Shown piece by piece: positions 25,601 through 34,200 of a stretch of 64,000 nt of DNA. Position 1 is the stretch's first letter. Every line of letters starts with the position of its first letter. A program made the position numbers and the translations under genes. Source of the DNA: Aldehydirespirator sp965116195 (GTDB lineage Bacteria; Actinomycetota; Acidimicrobiia; Acidimicrobiales; Aldehydirespiratoraceae); the NCBI GenBank assembly GCA_965116195.1, contig OZ220491.1, forward strand, positions 2,108,001 to 2,172,000, in the 5' to 3' direction. The notes beneath the pieces were generated by a model. It saw only the letters and a list, made by a program, of their open reading frames with translations. It was not told where the DNA came from and made no database searches.

Positions 25601-26778
25601 AAACTCGAACCGAACCGCACATGAAACGTCTTGGCCTGCGCTGGAGACACCAACAACGAACCCGCGGCCACGGGCAGGCTCGCCAACCGCAACTTGAACA
25701 CCTCAGTGTCCTCATCGAACTTGTCACCAACCCGACCAGACCACACCCACACCGTCACATCCGACCCCGACGCGTCCGTCACGCTCAACCGTGTGTTACC
25801 ATCCGCGTCGGTAGCAGGATCAACCACATCCACCTGACACTTCGTCGTACCGCTCTCCACCGCTTTCACCAAAGCAGCGCATCCACCGAGATTGTCAAAC
25901 GCCTTACCCTCATCATCAGTCGCCACATAAAACCCGTCAATGATCTCCGCGCGTACCGGCATGAAATCACTGTCACGCACCGACACCACCACCGTGCGAC
26001 CATCAGCCTGCGCCGTCAACCCAACCGGCCGCACATTCGTATGCGCCAACAACCTCGTCACAAACGACGCCACATTCTTACGCGGCACCAACCCTGACGG
26101 ATCAAACGCTGACTGATCACCAGCACTGCCCGTCGTCAACCCCAACTCATAAGCAATGCTCACCAAATCATCATCACCACGCGACAACCCCGCCCGAGCG
26201 TCAGCGAAATGATCCACCTTGTCAGCAGCCACACCCTTCAAACTCCCATCCGTGTCAAACAGATCCGGGCTTGCCAACCGCAACATCGCCACCAACGCAG
26301 ACACCACCTCCAAACGCGTCGCCGGTTCATCCGGCGAGAACCTGCTCTCAGAAGCACCCGAGAGGATTTTGTTGTGCGTCAACACGCCAATCGCAGCACG
26401 ACGCTCCTCGTCCAAGTCGGCCACATCATCAAACCCGCCGACACCGTCACCCTTCAGATCCAGACCGGCGATCTTCGCGGAGCGGTGCAGCATCAACGCC
26501 AACTGCGAACGCGTCACAAACCCAGATGGATCAAACCGCTCCGCGGTCTTGCCAACCGTCACCCCGTAATACGCCAAACAATTGATCGCGTACTCAGCAC
26601 CCAACCCCTCAATATCCCCAAACCCAGCGTTGTCCAACGCTTCGCCGACACACGCCGAAAACACCGGCTTCTTGTCAGCCACCGCCATATTCCCAGCACC
26701 AGTCTCGACCTCAGCGGCACCGGCAGGGCTCACCACCACAACCGAACCCACCAACCCCAACACAAACAACACAACCAA
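22669..26778 (-). CDS. Large secreted SLH-domain surface protein with Ig-like and FN3 domains
   Basis: A 1369-residue exported protein. A hydrophobic signal segment (VLFVLGLVGSVVVV, then SPAGA-AEV) leads into three S-layer homology domains at about residues 35-245 (FDPSGFVTRSQLALML, FSPDEPATRLEVVSAL, FDPSGLVPRKNVASFV), which anchor proteins to the cell wall. A long Ig-like region follows, split near residue 730-790 by poly-Thr linkers, then two FN3 domains at about 1160-1260 and 1279-1369. The start is uncertain: TTG at 26778 is the only one in frame, and the basic residues just upstream plus a C11 tract at 26842 suggest that the true start could lie in a shifted frame. Probably an adhesin or S-layer component. 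Confidence 0.85.
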   Translation of the reverse strand: MVVLFVLGLVGSVVVVSPAGAAEVETGAGNMAVADKKPVFSACVGEALDNAGFGDIEGLGAEYAINCLAYYGVTVGKTAERFDPSGFVTRSQLALMLHRSAKIAGLDLKGDGVGGFDDVADLDEERRAAIGVLTHNKILSGASESRFSPDEPATRLEVVSALVAMLRLASPDLFDTDGSLKGVAADKVDHFADARAGLSRGDDDLVSIAYELGLTTGSAGDQSAFDPSGLVPRKNVASFVTRLLAHTNVRPVGLTAQADGRTVVVSVRDSDFMPVRAEIIDGFYVATDDEGKAFDNLGGCAALVKAVESGTTKCQVDVVDPATDADGNTRLSVTDASGSDVTVWVWSGRVGDKFDEDTEVFKLRLASLPVAAGSLLVSPAQAKTFHVRFGSSLEFTGQLQATNTEGVTSNATVGTDGSKPAKYSLQKKTYTGQHSTVAAATAAALVSVTEAATVTSDSSGRVSFSVTASDPNPTSVGQYRTVVWTLTPSDNAPAGAKEQFVVFSDAASVVSHVTPMPVHPFVVVAAAGTSGSNSIQVAVRDQYGVGMRNQPILLTSSLNTDTMTVSNLPKSERRTGSDGMVRIGYTQKVDSASKETITATWNGDAAGAADTGCHSANSDGKDRCGETSVLWAIRTSKEAQPAGDKLLVLAGNTATGEIIVDSDNGDPVVPHQVRYDDNDIFLLNGNFVTKTAFEAALAKALMEMPIVARLHWESYDHDNSADIARFELTTTDTTTTTTTTTTTTMSSDGTTTTTTTTTTTTMATTTTTVARVAAESLTITADDEEVAKTMMTDTAGTSYYAMKFGDWSRFTIQLQYTDENDGDKVKNTSVGADGTNPVGLRTSQVDIPNTVTSAADNSRAFVASSAITWTCAPETSCGTQTRTADSAVETDSDGRASFVVAAPADPDTSTDGTVRTLGIRVVETSNGPAASANTNKRFHFFYVLVSEGDRTTSGDAPTTTVPSGNPAAAFTVMSDGAKTDKTFEQADQTTVSVNAEFGDDVSVVVQLKDAAGADTTAGVDGTSRARFDVVVGQHVGHVNLVARYTNYYTLTYIDTGGSFIGNTVYVSNGMATDAAGSITLPIRMEDHDTSAVGSKGAVVVTVRAADNAPGATGKVTTTPVVLGIINYTEPGAATTTTTTTLPNVAKVRELTAAPAGTGVTLSWKRPSDTLSTCSLAASLTYTYTLNDFDAATEVTGDEVGTAQSVTSSSTGDTAITGVVTGLTVGNSYIAKVEARDATCGESSGHAYVRWTQTGTGTTPTTTTTSTTSTTTTVVPAKPRGLSATAGSGSVDLSWDDPGDASIDVYQYRQRTGSTAWTDFAWADISGSDATTTSHTVSGLTASTEYRFQIRAKNGAGESRVSNTARATPN
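24474..24596. repeat. Thr-codon microsatellites in the surface protein gene
   Basis: Runs of agt/gtc/gtg triplets (for example the agtagtagtagtagtagt run near 24500) encode two poly-Thr linkers. Slippage here would change linker length without frameshift. Confidence 0.9.
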
Positions 26779-27328
26779 ACCACGCCAACCACACCGCCGA
26801 CCGGCCCGGCCACCACCTGAGCGGGAAACTAGAGCACTAAGCCCCCCCCCCCGCGGCGGGAACCACTAAACAACTGAGACATCAGCCCCATCCTTTCTGT
26901 CATTCGACACTGCCAGCAGCACCCACGGTGGGCACCACCAAACACGGACCATACCCGACCCCAACCAACACAACACCACACGGCCACAAACCGCACGACA
27001 CCACGCCAGCCAGAACGAGCACCCCGACACCATACACCAATGCCCCCCCCCCCCGCAACCCAGGACCCAAGAAATCCCTGACAAGGTGAACTCGCACCGC
27101 CCCCGGAACCCCCAAAACAGCCTGTCACCCAGCAGCCAGACCACCCACCAGCAACCTCTTCACCGCAACTTCCGCACACCTCCGGGACAACCAGATCAAC
27201 ACACCCCGTCAACCAGCCAACCGAAGGCCTCCACCCCCCAACCCCACCCGATGCAGTCCATCAACCCCGTAACACCCAACCTGCGCCAGACCCGACCCCC
27301 GAACGGCCTGACACCACTGATCACCTTT
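26779..27328. other. Long upstream region with two poly-C tracts
   Basis: About 550 bases between the surface protein and CbtA genes, both on the minus strand. It has two homopolymer tracts, C11 at 26842-26852 and C12 at 27043-27054 (poly-G on the coding strand). The rest is C- and A-rich with no convincing gene; open frames seen on the minus strand here are Gly/Trp/Cys-rich and look spurious. It probably holds the promoter of the surface protein gene. Confidence 0.7.
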
Positions 27329-28036
27329 TCACTGCACCCTGGCATCGGGGCGCGAGGTGCGTGACAGCATTGTGCCCATGGCCAGTGCCAACACCGTCCA
27401 TGCCGAGGCCAGGACACCCAACGAAGCCAGCCGGAAACGCCACACAATGTCCACAGGGACATCCACAGTGTCGGGATTGCCGGGCAGAGCCACGAACAAC
27501 AACGCTACTCCGATGCAGTAGAGCGCTGTTGCGGCCCAGGCTCGGACTGTCTGTTCCCAACCAACCGATCGGTAAAGATGCCAGACAACCCAGGTCAGCG
27601 ATATCGACAAGGCCAGCACAGCAAAGTACAACAGAGTGCGCTCATTGACGGTCTCGGGATCGCCCGCAGCCGGTGGATTGGCGGGATACTTCAGAAAGGG
27701 CACCAGCACAACGCTGACAAACCCCGCCAGACCGAGCCGCAGGGAAGCTCCCAGCGGAGTTGAGGCACCCAGTCGAGATCCGACCGCCGCCAACACCACC
27801 GAGAAAATCACCCCCAGGGCCAGCCCGAAAACCACCAATCCGACGGCGCCCCCGACCTCCTGCACACCACGCCCGAAGAGGTCCTCGTGATGAGCACCGC
27901 CGGAGGAGTGACTATGGCCTTCCTCCAAGGCAATGGCATCCCTCAGCGGAGCACGGCCAACAGTCCCCGCAAAGACCGCTGACACCACACCGGCCGCCAG
28001 CCCCGCCAGACAACCAAACCTCAAGAACCGCTTCAT
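27329..28036 (-). CDS. cbtA: Cobalt transporter subunit CbtA
   Basis: From the ATG at 28036 the product has 235 residues. It opens MKRFLRFGCLAGLAAGVVSAVFAG and shows about six hydrophobic helices, a His-rich loop (EEGHSHSSGGAHHEDLF) after the first one and FLKYPANPPAAGDPETVNERTLLY in the middle, all typical of CbtA, the membrane part of the CbtAB cobalt uptake system that is usually controlled by B12. The longer frame to 28093 only adds residues duplicated from the same start. CbtB is directly upstream. It may supply cobalt to the nitrile hydratase 19 kb away as well as to cobalamin. Confidence 0.9.
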   Translation of the reverse strand: MKRFLRFGCLAGLAAGVVSAVFAGTVGRAPLRDAIALEEGHSHSSGGAHHEDLFGRGVQEVGGAVGLVVFGLALGVIFSVVLAAVGSRLGASTPLGASLRLGLAGFVSVVLVPFLKYPANPPAAGDPETVNERTLLYFAVLALSISLTWVVWHLYRSVGWEQTVRAWAATALYCIGVALLFVALPGNPDTVDVPVDIVWRFRLASLGVLASAWTVLALAMGTMLSRTSRPDARVQ

Positions 28037-28186
28037 CTGTCGAAATGATCCCAACCCGTAACGAACAAACAGCCTGCCAGACAGCCAAACCACAAGAACC
28101 GCTTCACCGGGATGGCCCCCGATTGATTCGATTGATTCGATCTGGTTGATCTGGTCGGTTGGCCCTGCCAGCCCTGCGTGGAGTCT

Positions 28187-28390
28187 TCAGTGGCAGGGAA
28201 CCCCGACGAAGTGCCGTCCGTCGTGGAAGAACTCGTGAAGAGTCTCGGCCACAGAACTGAGCACGGCACCGTTCTCCACCATCACAAAGTAAGAGAGCAC
28301 TGCTGCCAGAGCTACCAGAGCCCAAGACCACACAGGCACGTCAATCTCACCTATGGCGGGAGCGGCTACGGACACGGCGTGAGTTTCCAT
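28187..28390 (-). CDS. cbtB: Cobalt transporter subunit CbtB
   Basis: The 67-residue product started at the ATG at 28390 has one membrane helix (VWSWALVALAAVLSYFVMVE) and the conserved C-terminal HEFFHDGRHFVGVPCH, the metal-binding end of CbtB. The gene is co-directional with CbtA downstream, 150 bases away; the gap contains a degenerate copy of the CbtA start (caagaaccgcttcaccggg near 28090). The open frame extends upstream, but family length and the conserved end support this start. Confidence 0.9.
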   Translation of the reverse strand: METHAVSVAAPAIGEIDVPVWSWALVALAAVLSYFVMVENGAVLSSVAETLHEFFHDGRHFVGVPCH

Positions 28391-28444
28391 ACACGCAGTG
28401 TCGCACACAGTCGCTCCGGTTACAACAGCGCCCTGACCCTGACT

Positions 28445-28457
28445 TGACAACTTGTCA
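28445..28457. promoter_or_regulatory. Perfect palindrome upstream of cbtB
   Basis: TGACAACTTGTCA is a perfect 13-bp inverted repeat (6-bp arms, one central base) 55 bases upstream of the CbtB start. Its size and place fit an operator for a dimeric repressor. No cobalamin riboswitch box was found between it and the gene. Confidence 0.45.
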
Positions 28458-28529
28458 CAAAAAGTCCCGAAACTGTGAGCTGAGCAGCTCGATTGCACAC
28501 CCAAAAGTACCAACCCCTGGTGCTGATAC

Positions 28530-29552
28530 TCACGTCTCGTGTCCGCAGTGTTCACAGGTTGGTGGGCGATCAAGCAACCTGCGATAGGCACCGGCGGCTG
28601 AGCACCCGTCCTCAATGACGGCTCGCACCGCCTCGGCTATGGGCAGGCTCACTCCTTGCGACTGCGCCAGCGAGACCACCACCGGCACCGTCCTCACGCC
28701 CTCGGCGACCTGATCCATCGAAGCCAGGATCTGAGCGATGGACTCGCCACGACCCAGCCTCTCCCCAACCTGACGATTGCGACTCTGAGCACTTACGCAG
28801 GTGGCCACGATGTCACCGATGCCGGCCAGTCCGGCAAAGGTCACAGCCTGACCGCCGAAGGCAACACCCAGCCGGGTCACCTCTGCCAGACCGCGGGTGA
28901 TCAGAGCGGCACGGGCGTTGTCGCCCGCCCCCAGCCCGTCGGCAATCCCGCAGGCCAGAGCGATCACGTTCTTGGTGGCACCGGCGATCTCGGCACCCAC
29001 GAGGTCGGTGCTGGTGTAGACACGGAAGCTGCCTGTGGTGACCAGATCCCTCAGCTGGGTCACCGTTGTCACGTCCTCGGCTGTCATGGCCAGCACTGCG
29101 GCGGCTGGCTGACCAGCCAGGATCTCCTTGGCAAGATTGGGGCCGGTCAGCACGCCCACGGGCCGTCCCGGAAGTTCCTCAGCCACGATCTCGGTCATGC
29201 GCCAGCCTGTGGCAATCTCAAGTCCCTTGGTCAACGAGACGACCGGAGTGTCCTGTCCCACGAAGGGTGCCAGCAGCTTCAACATGGCACGGAAGCCGTG
29301 CGACGGCACGCCCATCACCACCGCGTGTGCATTGGTCACGGCCTCGCCGAGGTCTGAAGTGGCTCGCAGCCCCGGATGCAGCTTGAACCCGGGCAGGTAA
29401 CGGGGGTTCTCGGCTGTCCGATCAATCGTGGTGGCCAGCGAACGCTCACGAGAGACCAGCACGGTGGACGTGTTGTGAGCGCAGAGATGCGCAACGGTGC
29501 TACCCCATGATCCGGCACCTATGACCGCGACCTGCGAACCCACAGCCGTCAT
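28530..29552 (-). CDS. gpsA: NAD(P)-dependent glycerol-3-phosphate dehydrogenase
   Basis: The 340-residue protein (ATG at 29552) has the Rossmann motif VAVIGAGSWGST, the substrate region VSLTKGLE, LTGPNLAKEI, and the GATKNVIALACGIADGLGAGDNARAALITRGLAE block holding the catalytic lysine. It reduces dihydroxyacetone phosphate to sn-glycerol-3-phosphate for phospholipid synthesis. The open frame extends 23 codons upstream, but the extra part contains a duplicate of the gene's own 5' end. GpsA next to a CofC gene is seen in other actinobacteria. Confidence 0.93.
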   Translation of the reverse strand: MTAVGSQVAVIGAGSWGSTVAHLCAHNTSTVLVSRERSLATTIDRTAENPRYLPGFKLHPGLRATSDLGEAVTNAHAVVMGVPSHGFRAMLKLLAPFVGQDTPVVSLTKGLEIATGWRMTEIVAEELPGRPVGVLTGPNLAKEILAGQPAAAVLAMTAEDVTTVTQLRDLVTTGSFRVYTSTDLVGAEIAGATKNVIALACGIADGLGAGDNARAALITRGLAEVTRLGVAFGGQAVTFAGLAGIGDIVATCVSAQSRNRQVGERLGRGESIAQILASMDQVAEGVRTVPVVVSLAQSQGVSLPIAEAVRAVIEDGCSAAGAYRRLLDRPPTCEHCGHET

Positions 29553-29738
29553 TTCAGCATCAGGGGTGATCACCTCGTTGGTGCTGCGACCCGCGAACCC
29601 ACAGCCGTCACGTCTCCTCAACCCATCGCCGACACGATGTCAGCCCTGCGGCGCGGACACCCACAGCCGTCACTGCGATTGAGGGTCGGGATGTTGAGAA
29701 TTGCGTTCTGTGGCCCGGACACCCACAGCCGTCACCCT
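29535..29738. repeat. Four scattered copies of a gpsA 5'-end motif
   Basis: The motif ACCCACAGCCGTCA, part of the gpsA start region, occurs near 29539, 29600, 29661 and 29721, spaced about 60 bases, with the surrounding sequence partly conserved. It fills the gap between the divergent gpsA and CofC genes. Confidence 0.8.
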
Positions 29739-29827
29739 AGACCAGGGTGCTGGCTGCGACCATGCCGGCGGCAATGCCCACTGCGACCCGGACACCCGCA
29801 GCTTGTGTCACCCTAGACTTGGCGTTC

Positions 29828-30472
29828 GTGGCTGGCGACCCGCATCTCACGACGACAGCCGTGGTGGTGCCGATACGGTCTTTTGACGGTGCCCTGTCGC
29901 GGCTCGCAACGGTGCTTGGGGCCACCGCACGCAAGTTGTTGATGCGGCTGATGGCGGAGCAGGTGGTTGCAGCCGCGCAAGGCCTGCCTGTCTATGTGGC
30001 CACCGACGATGCCGAGGTCGCTGCCTGGGCATCGCAGGTAGGGGCCAGCACCCTGCGGGCTGGACGACCCGGCCTGACGACTGCTGTGACCTCGGCGGTG
30101 CAGTACCTGACCGGCAACGGAACCGAGCGTGTCGTGATCGCCCACGCCGATCTGGCTCTGGCCCGCACGCTGCTGGGTGCCGTGGGGCCTGGTTTGACCA
30201 TCGTGCCGGATCGCCACCGCGACGGCTCCAATGTCGTGTGCGTGCCCACGGGACGGGGCTTTCGCTTCTCTTACGGGCCTCATTCATTTGAGCGTCACGT
30301 GACCGAGGCCCAACGCCTGGGCCTGCCCGTGACCGTGGTTGACGATTTGGAGTTGGCCACCGACATTGACCATCCTGTTGATCTGGGCTGTCTACCCGAA
30401 CGTCTGCTCCGCCGCCTGCCTGAGTCTCTGCACAACGACCTACGGGGTGCGGTGGTCACCGCAAGCCGGTGA
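29828..30472 (+). CDS. cofC: 2-phospho-L-lactate guanylyltransferase (F420 biosynthesis)
   Basis: From the GTG at 29828 the product is 214 residues. AVVVPIRSFDGALSRLA at the N-terminus, the ATDDAEVAAWA and VVIAHADLALA stretches, DRHRDGSNVVCVPTGRGFRFSYGPHSF and ELATDIDHPVDL match CofC/FbiD, the nucleotidyltransferase that loads phospholactate or phosphoenolpyruvate with a nucleotide during F420 synthesis. Presence of F420 fits the luciferase-like oxidoreductases elsewhere in the window. Earlier in-frame starts to 29747 lie in repeated DNA. The last codons and stop are duplicated (accgcaagccggtga twice at 30457-30486). Confidence 0.88.
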   Translation: MAGDPHLTTTAVVVPIRSFDGALSRLATVLGATARKLLMRLMAEQVVAAAQGLPVYVATDDAEVAAWASQVGASTLRAGRPGLTTAVTSAVQYLTGNGTERVVIAHADLALARTLLGAVGPGLTIVPDRHRDGSNVVCVPTGRGFRFSYGPHSFERHVTEAQRLGLPVTVVDDLELATDIDHPVDLGCLPERLLRRLPESLHNDLRGAVVTASR

Positions 30473-30482
30473 CCGCAAGCCG

Positions 30483-31214
30483 GTGAGCACCGTCGATTTG
30501 AGAGCTCCGGCCACGGCACTGGCGATAGGTGCCCATCCCGACGACATCGAGTTCGGGTGCGGTGCCACCCTCGCCAAGTGGGCCGACGCTGGCTGCAACG
30601 TGAGCCTGCTGGTATGCACTGACGGGTCAAAGGGAACCTGGGACACCAGCGCGAACCCCCAGGCTCTGACAGCTTGTCGCAAGACGGAGCAGTCGGAGGC
30701 CGCCCGCCTCCTGGGTGCCAGAGGAGAAGTGCGCTTCCTGGGTGAAATCGACGGGGAACTCGAGGTGACGCTGGCGTTACGCAGTCGCATGGCCAGAATC
30801 ATCCGGGAGCTACGGCCCCAGGTGGTGCTGGGCCACGACCCCTGGCAGCGCTGGCGGCTGCATCCTGATCATCGGGCCGCCGGGTTCTTGTGCTGCGACG
30901 CTGTGGTGGCAGCCCGTGATCCTCACTTTTTTCCCGAGCATGATCTGGAGCACCATCGTCCCGCCGAGTTGCTGGTGTTTGAGAGCGAGGCCCCCGATCA
31001 TGTGGAACAGGTGACCTTTGCTCATATTGAGGCCAAGGTCAACGCTCTGCTGGCCCACGAAAGCCAGTTCCAGAGCACCCACGGCATAGGTACCGACGAT
31101 GATGGCACTGACAGCGCCGACTTCCGCCTGAGGGTCTATGAGAAGTGCCGGACCGCCGGACGCAGGGTGGGACTTGCCTACGGTGAAGCCTTCAAACGCA
31201 TAGAACGAGTGTGA
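30483..31214 (+). CDS. LmbE/PIG-L family deacetylase
   Basis: The 243-residue product has the zinc motif AIGAHPDDIEFGCG, HDPWQRWRLHPDHRAAG (third zinc histidine) and LLVCTDGSKG of the LmbE family, hydrolases that remove acyl groups from sugars or sugar-thiols, such as MshB and Mca of mycothiol metabolism. The GTG start at 30483 is 10 bases after the CofC stop, and its own stop overlaps the start of the ATPase gene (GTGA), so the three genes form an operon. The substrate is not certain. Confidence 0.88.
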   Translation: MSTVDLRAPATALAIGAHPDDIEFGCGATLAKWADAGCNVSLLVCTDGSKGTWDTSANPQALTACRKTEQSEAARLLGARGEVRFLGEIDGELEVTLALRSRMARIIRELRPQVVLGHDPWQRWRLHPDHRAAGFLCCDAVVAARDPHFFPEHDLEHHRPAELLVFESEAPDHVEQVTFAHIEAKVNALLAHESQFQSTHGIGTDDDGTDSADFRLRVYEKCRTAGRRVGLAYGEAFKRIERV

Positions 31215-34200
31215 CCACCCCACCACCGACGGGACAATCCACGCCGTCCACGGGAGCAGCAACGGGAGCAACCACACCGCCAACTGCTGCGGCAACGCAA
31301 ACGCCGATGCCACCGGAAGCAACCACACCGCCGACGACATCAACGCCGACGGGAAAATCCACGCCGACGACCGTGACAACGCTGAGTGGAGAATCCACGC
31401 CGGCGACGACATCAACGCCGACGGAAGCAACCACACCGCCGACCGTGTCAACGCTGAGGGGAACAGCGACACCACAGGGACTCAGCAACTCCGAGGTTCG
31501 ACAGCGGATGCTGGACGGTCGCACCAACGAGGTGCCCGACGCGCCGGTGCGCACCATCGGTCAGATCGTGCGCCACAATGTGCTGACACCGGTGAACGGC
31601 ATCATCGGTGCCATGTTCGTGGTGATCATGCTGGCCGGGTTTCCCGGCGATGCCCTGTTTGTGGGTGTGGTGGCATCCAACAGCATCATCGGCATCGCCC
31701 AGGAGATCAAGGCTCGACGGACACTGCATCGCCTGGCTGTCATGTCGGCCCCCAAGGCGCGCGTGGTGCGCGACGGCCAGAATCAACTGGTTGAAACCAG
31801 CGAGGTGGTGGCTGAAGAGGTGCTGGCGCTACAGCCCGGCGATCAGGTGGTCGTGGACGGAGAAGTGCTCACCGCACGCGGTCTGGAGATTGACGAGTCG
31901 CTGCTTACAGGCGAGAGCGACGCCGTGCCCAAAACCGACGGCGACCTGGTGATGTCCGGGTCATTCGTGAGTGCAGGTTCGGGTTGGTATCGCGCCACCG
32001 CCATAGGAGCCGAGTCCTACGCAGCCCGACTGTCCGACGAGGCTCGGCGCTTCAAGTTGGCCGGCAGCGAACTCAAGCGTGGTGTCAACGTGATCCTGCG
32101 CTGGCTGACCGTGATCATCCCACCGGCGGCCCTGTTGCTGCTGACGCGGTTGCTGGGTGCCGAAGATCGCTGGCAGGAGGCGTTGCGAGGAACGGTCGCA
32201 GCTTCGGTGGCCATGGTTCCCGACGGTCTGGTTCTGCTCACCAGCCTGGCCTTCATAACAGGTGTTGTCGCGCTGGCCAGGCGGCGGGCGCTGGCCAAGG
32301 AACTCGCCTCGGTGGAGTTGCTGGCGCGTGTGGACACGCTGTGCCTGGACAAGACGGGCACCATCACCACCGGTGACATCTCCTTCGAGCGCGTTGAACC
32401 TCTGGGTTCGGTGAGCCAAGCCGAGGCAACAACGGTGCTGGCCGCACTGGCAGCCGCAGACCCGACCCCGAATGCCACGCTGGCTGCCATCGCTGCTGCG
32501 GTAGGCGCGCCCCCCGAGGGATGGACACTCCGGCGCAGCGTGCCGTTTTCGTCAGCTCGCAAGTGGGCCTCGGCGAGTTTCGAGGAGCGGGGTACGTTTC
32601 ACCTCGGCGCTCCGGACATATTGCTGGGGTCAAGTGATGCCGACGAGACGGCACGGGCCAGAGCCGCCGCAGCCTCCGCGCAGGGCACCAGGGTGCTGGT
32701 GGTCACCCGCTCCAGTCGCCACCAGACACCGGACGGTGACAAGCCCGACGACGCGTGTCGTGTCCCAGATAATGCCAGTTGTGTCGGCGGTCGCCACCAG
32801 ACACCGGACGATGACAAGCCCGACGACGCGTGTCGTGTCCCAGATGATGCCAGTTGTGTCGGCGGTCGCCACCAGACACCGGACGATGACAAGCCCGACG
32901 ACGCGTGTCGTGTCCCAGATGATGCCAGTTGTGTCGGCGGTCGCCACCAGACACCGGACGATGACAAGCCCGACGACGCGTGTCGTGTCCCAGATGATGC
33001 CAGTTGTGTCGGCGGTCGCCACCAGACACCGGACGATGACCTGCCCGAAGACCCTGTACCGATTTCAGCCATGCCCAACGGCGGGCAACCGGTCTCGGAA
33101 CAATCCGACAGCCGAGAATCCGCATCAGACCTGCCCAAAGACCAAGAACGAATTTCAGACCTGCCCGACGACCACGAACCTGATTCAGGCCTGCCTGATG
33201 ATCGGGAACCGGTGTGCCTGGTGCATCTTGCCGACACGTTGCGCCCCGACGCTGCGGCAATCTTCGGGTACTTCCGCGAGCAGGGTGTTGACCTGAAGGT
33301 CATCTCAGGCGATCATCCAGCCACGGTCGCCAATGTGGCCCGTCGTGCCGGAATAACCCCCGACACACCACCAAACACCAAGTTCCTGCCGAGCACCCAG
33401 TTCACCACGCCCGCCACACCTGCAACGCCCGCCACGCCTGCAACGCCCGCCACACCTGCAACGCCCGCCACACCCGCCACGCCCGCCACACCTGCAACGC
33501 CCGCCACACCCGCCACGCCCGCCACACCTGCAACGCCCGCCACACCCGCCACACCTGCCACACCTGCAACGCCCGCCACACCCGCCACACCTGCCACGCC
33601 TGCAACGCCCGCCACGGCTGAAATGGCCGAAAAGCGCGGTATTGATGCCGGAAGGCACTCACAAGTCAGCGAGCTTCGCCCAACGTCTGCCATGTCCAAC
33701 CCCTCTCCACAGCACCCGTCCCCGATTGATGCCAGCGAACTGCCTGATGATCCAGAACGCCTGGCTGACATGCTGGAGTCCGCCACCGTGTTCGGCAGGG
33801 TCAGTCCCCATCAGAAGCGAGCCATGGTGCATGCTCTGCAGTCCCGTGGCCGCACAGTGGCCATGACCGGCGACGGTGTTAACGATGTGCTGGCCCTCAA
33901 GGACGCAGACATGGGCATCGCCATGGGCACGGGAACATCCGCGGCTCGGGCTGTGGCCCAACTCGTGCTGCTGGACAACCGTTTCGCCACGCTGCCCCGT
34001 GTGCTGGCCGAGGGTCGCCGAGTGATCAACAACATCGAGCGCGTGGCCAACCTGTTCATCACCAAAGCGACATATGCAGTACTTCTGACAATGCTGGTTG
34101 GTCTGGTCGGCTCGCCGTTTCCTTTTTTGCCACGCCAGTTGACGTTGATAGGGACGTTCTCGGTCGGGGTTCCGGGGTTCTTTTTGGCGTTGGCACCGAA

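Noticed and set aside
26829..27212. Minus-strand frame upstream of the surface protein
   Set aside because: Gly/Trp/Cys-rich reading of C-rich DNA, crossing both homopolymer tracts; no start signal or domain.
28391..28529. Cobalamin riboswitch before cbtB
   Set aside because: No B12 box or matching conserved core was seen on the minus strand.
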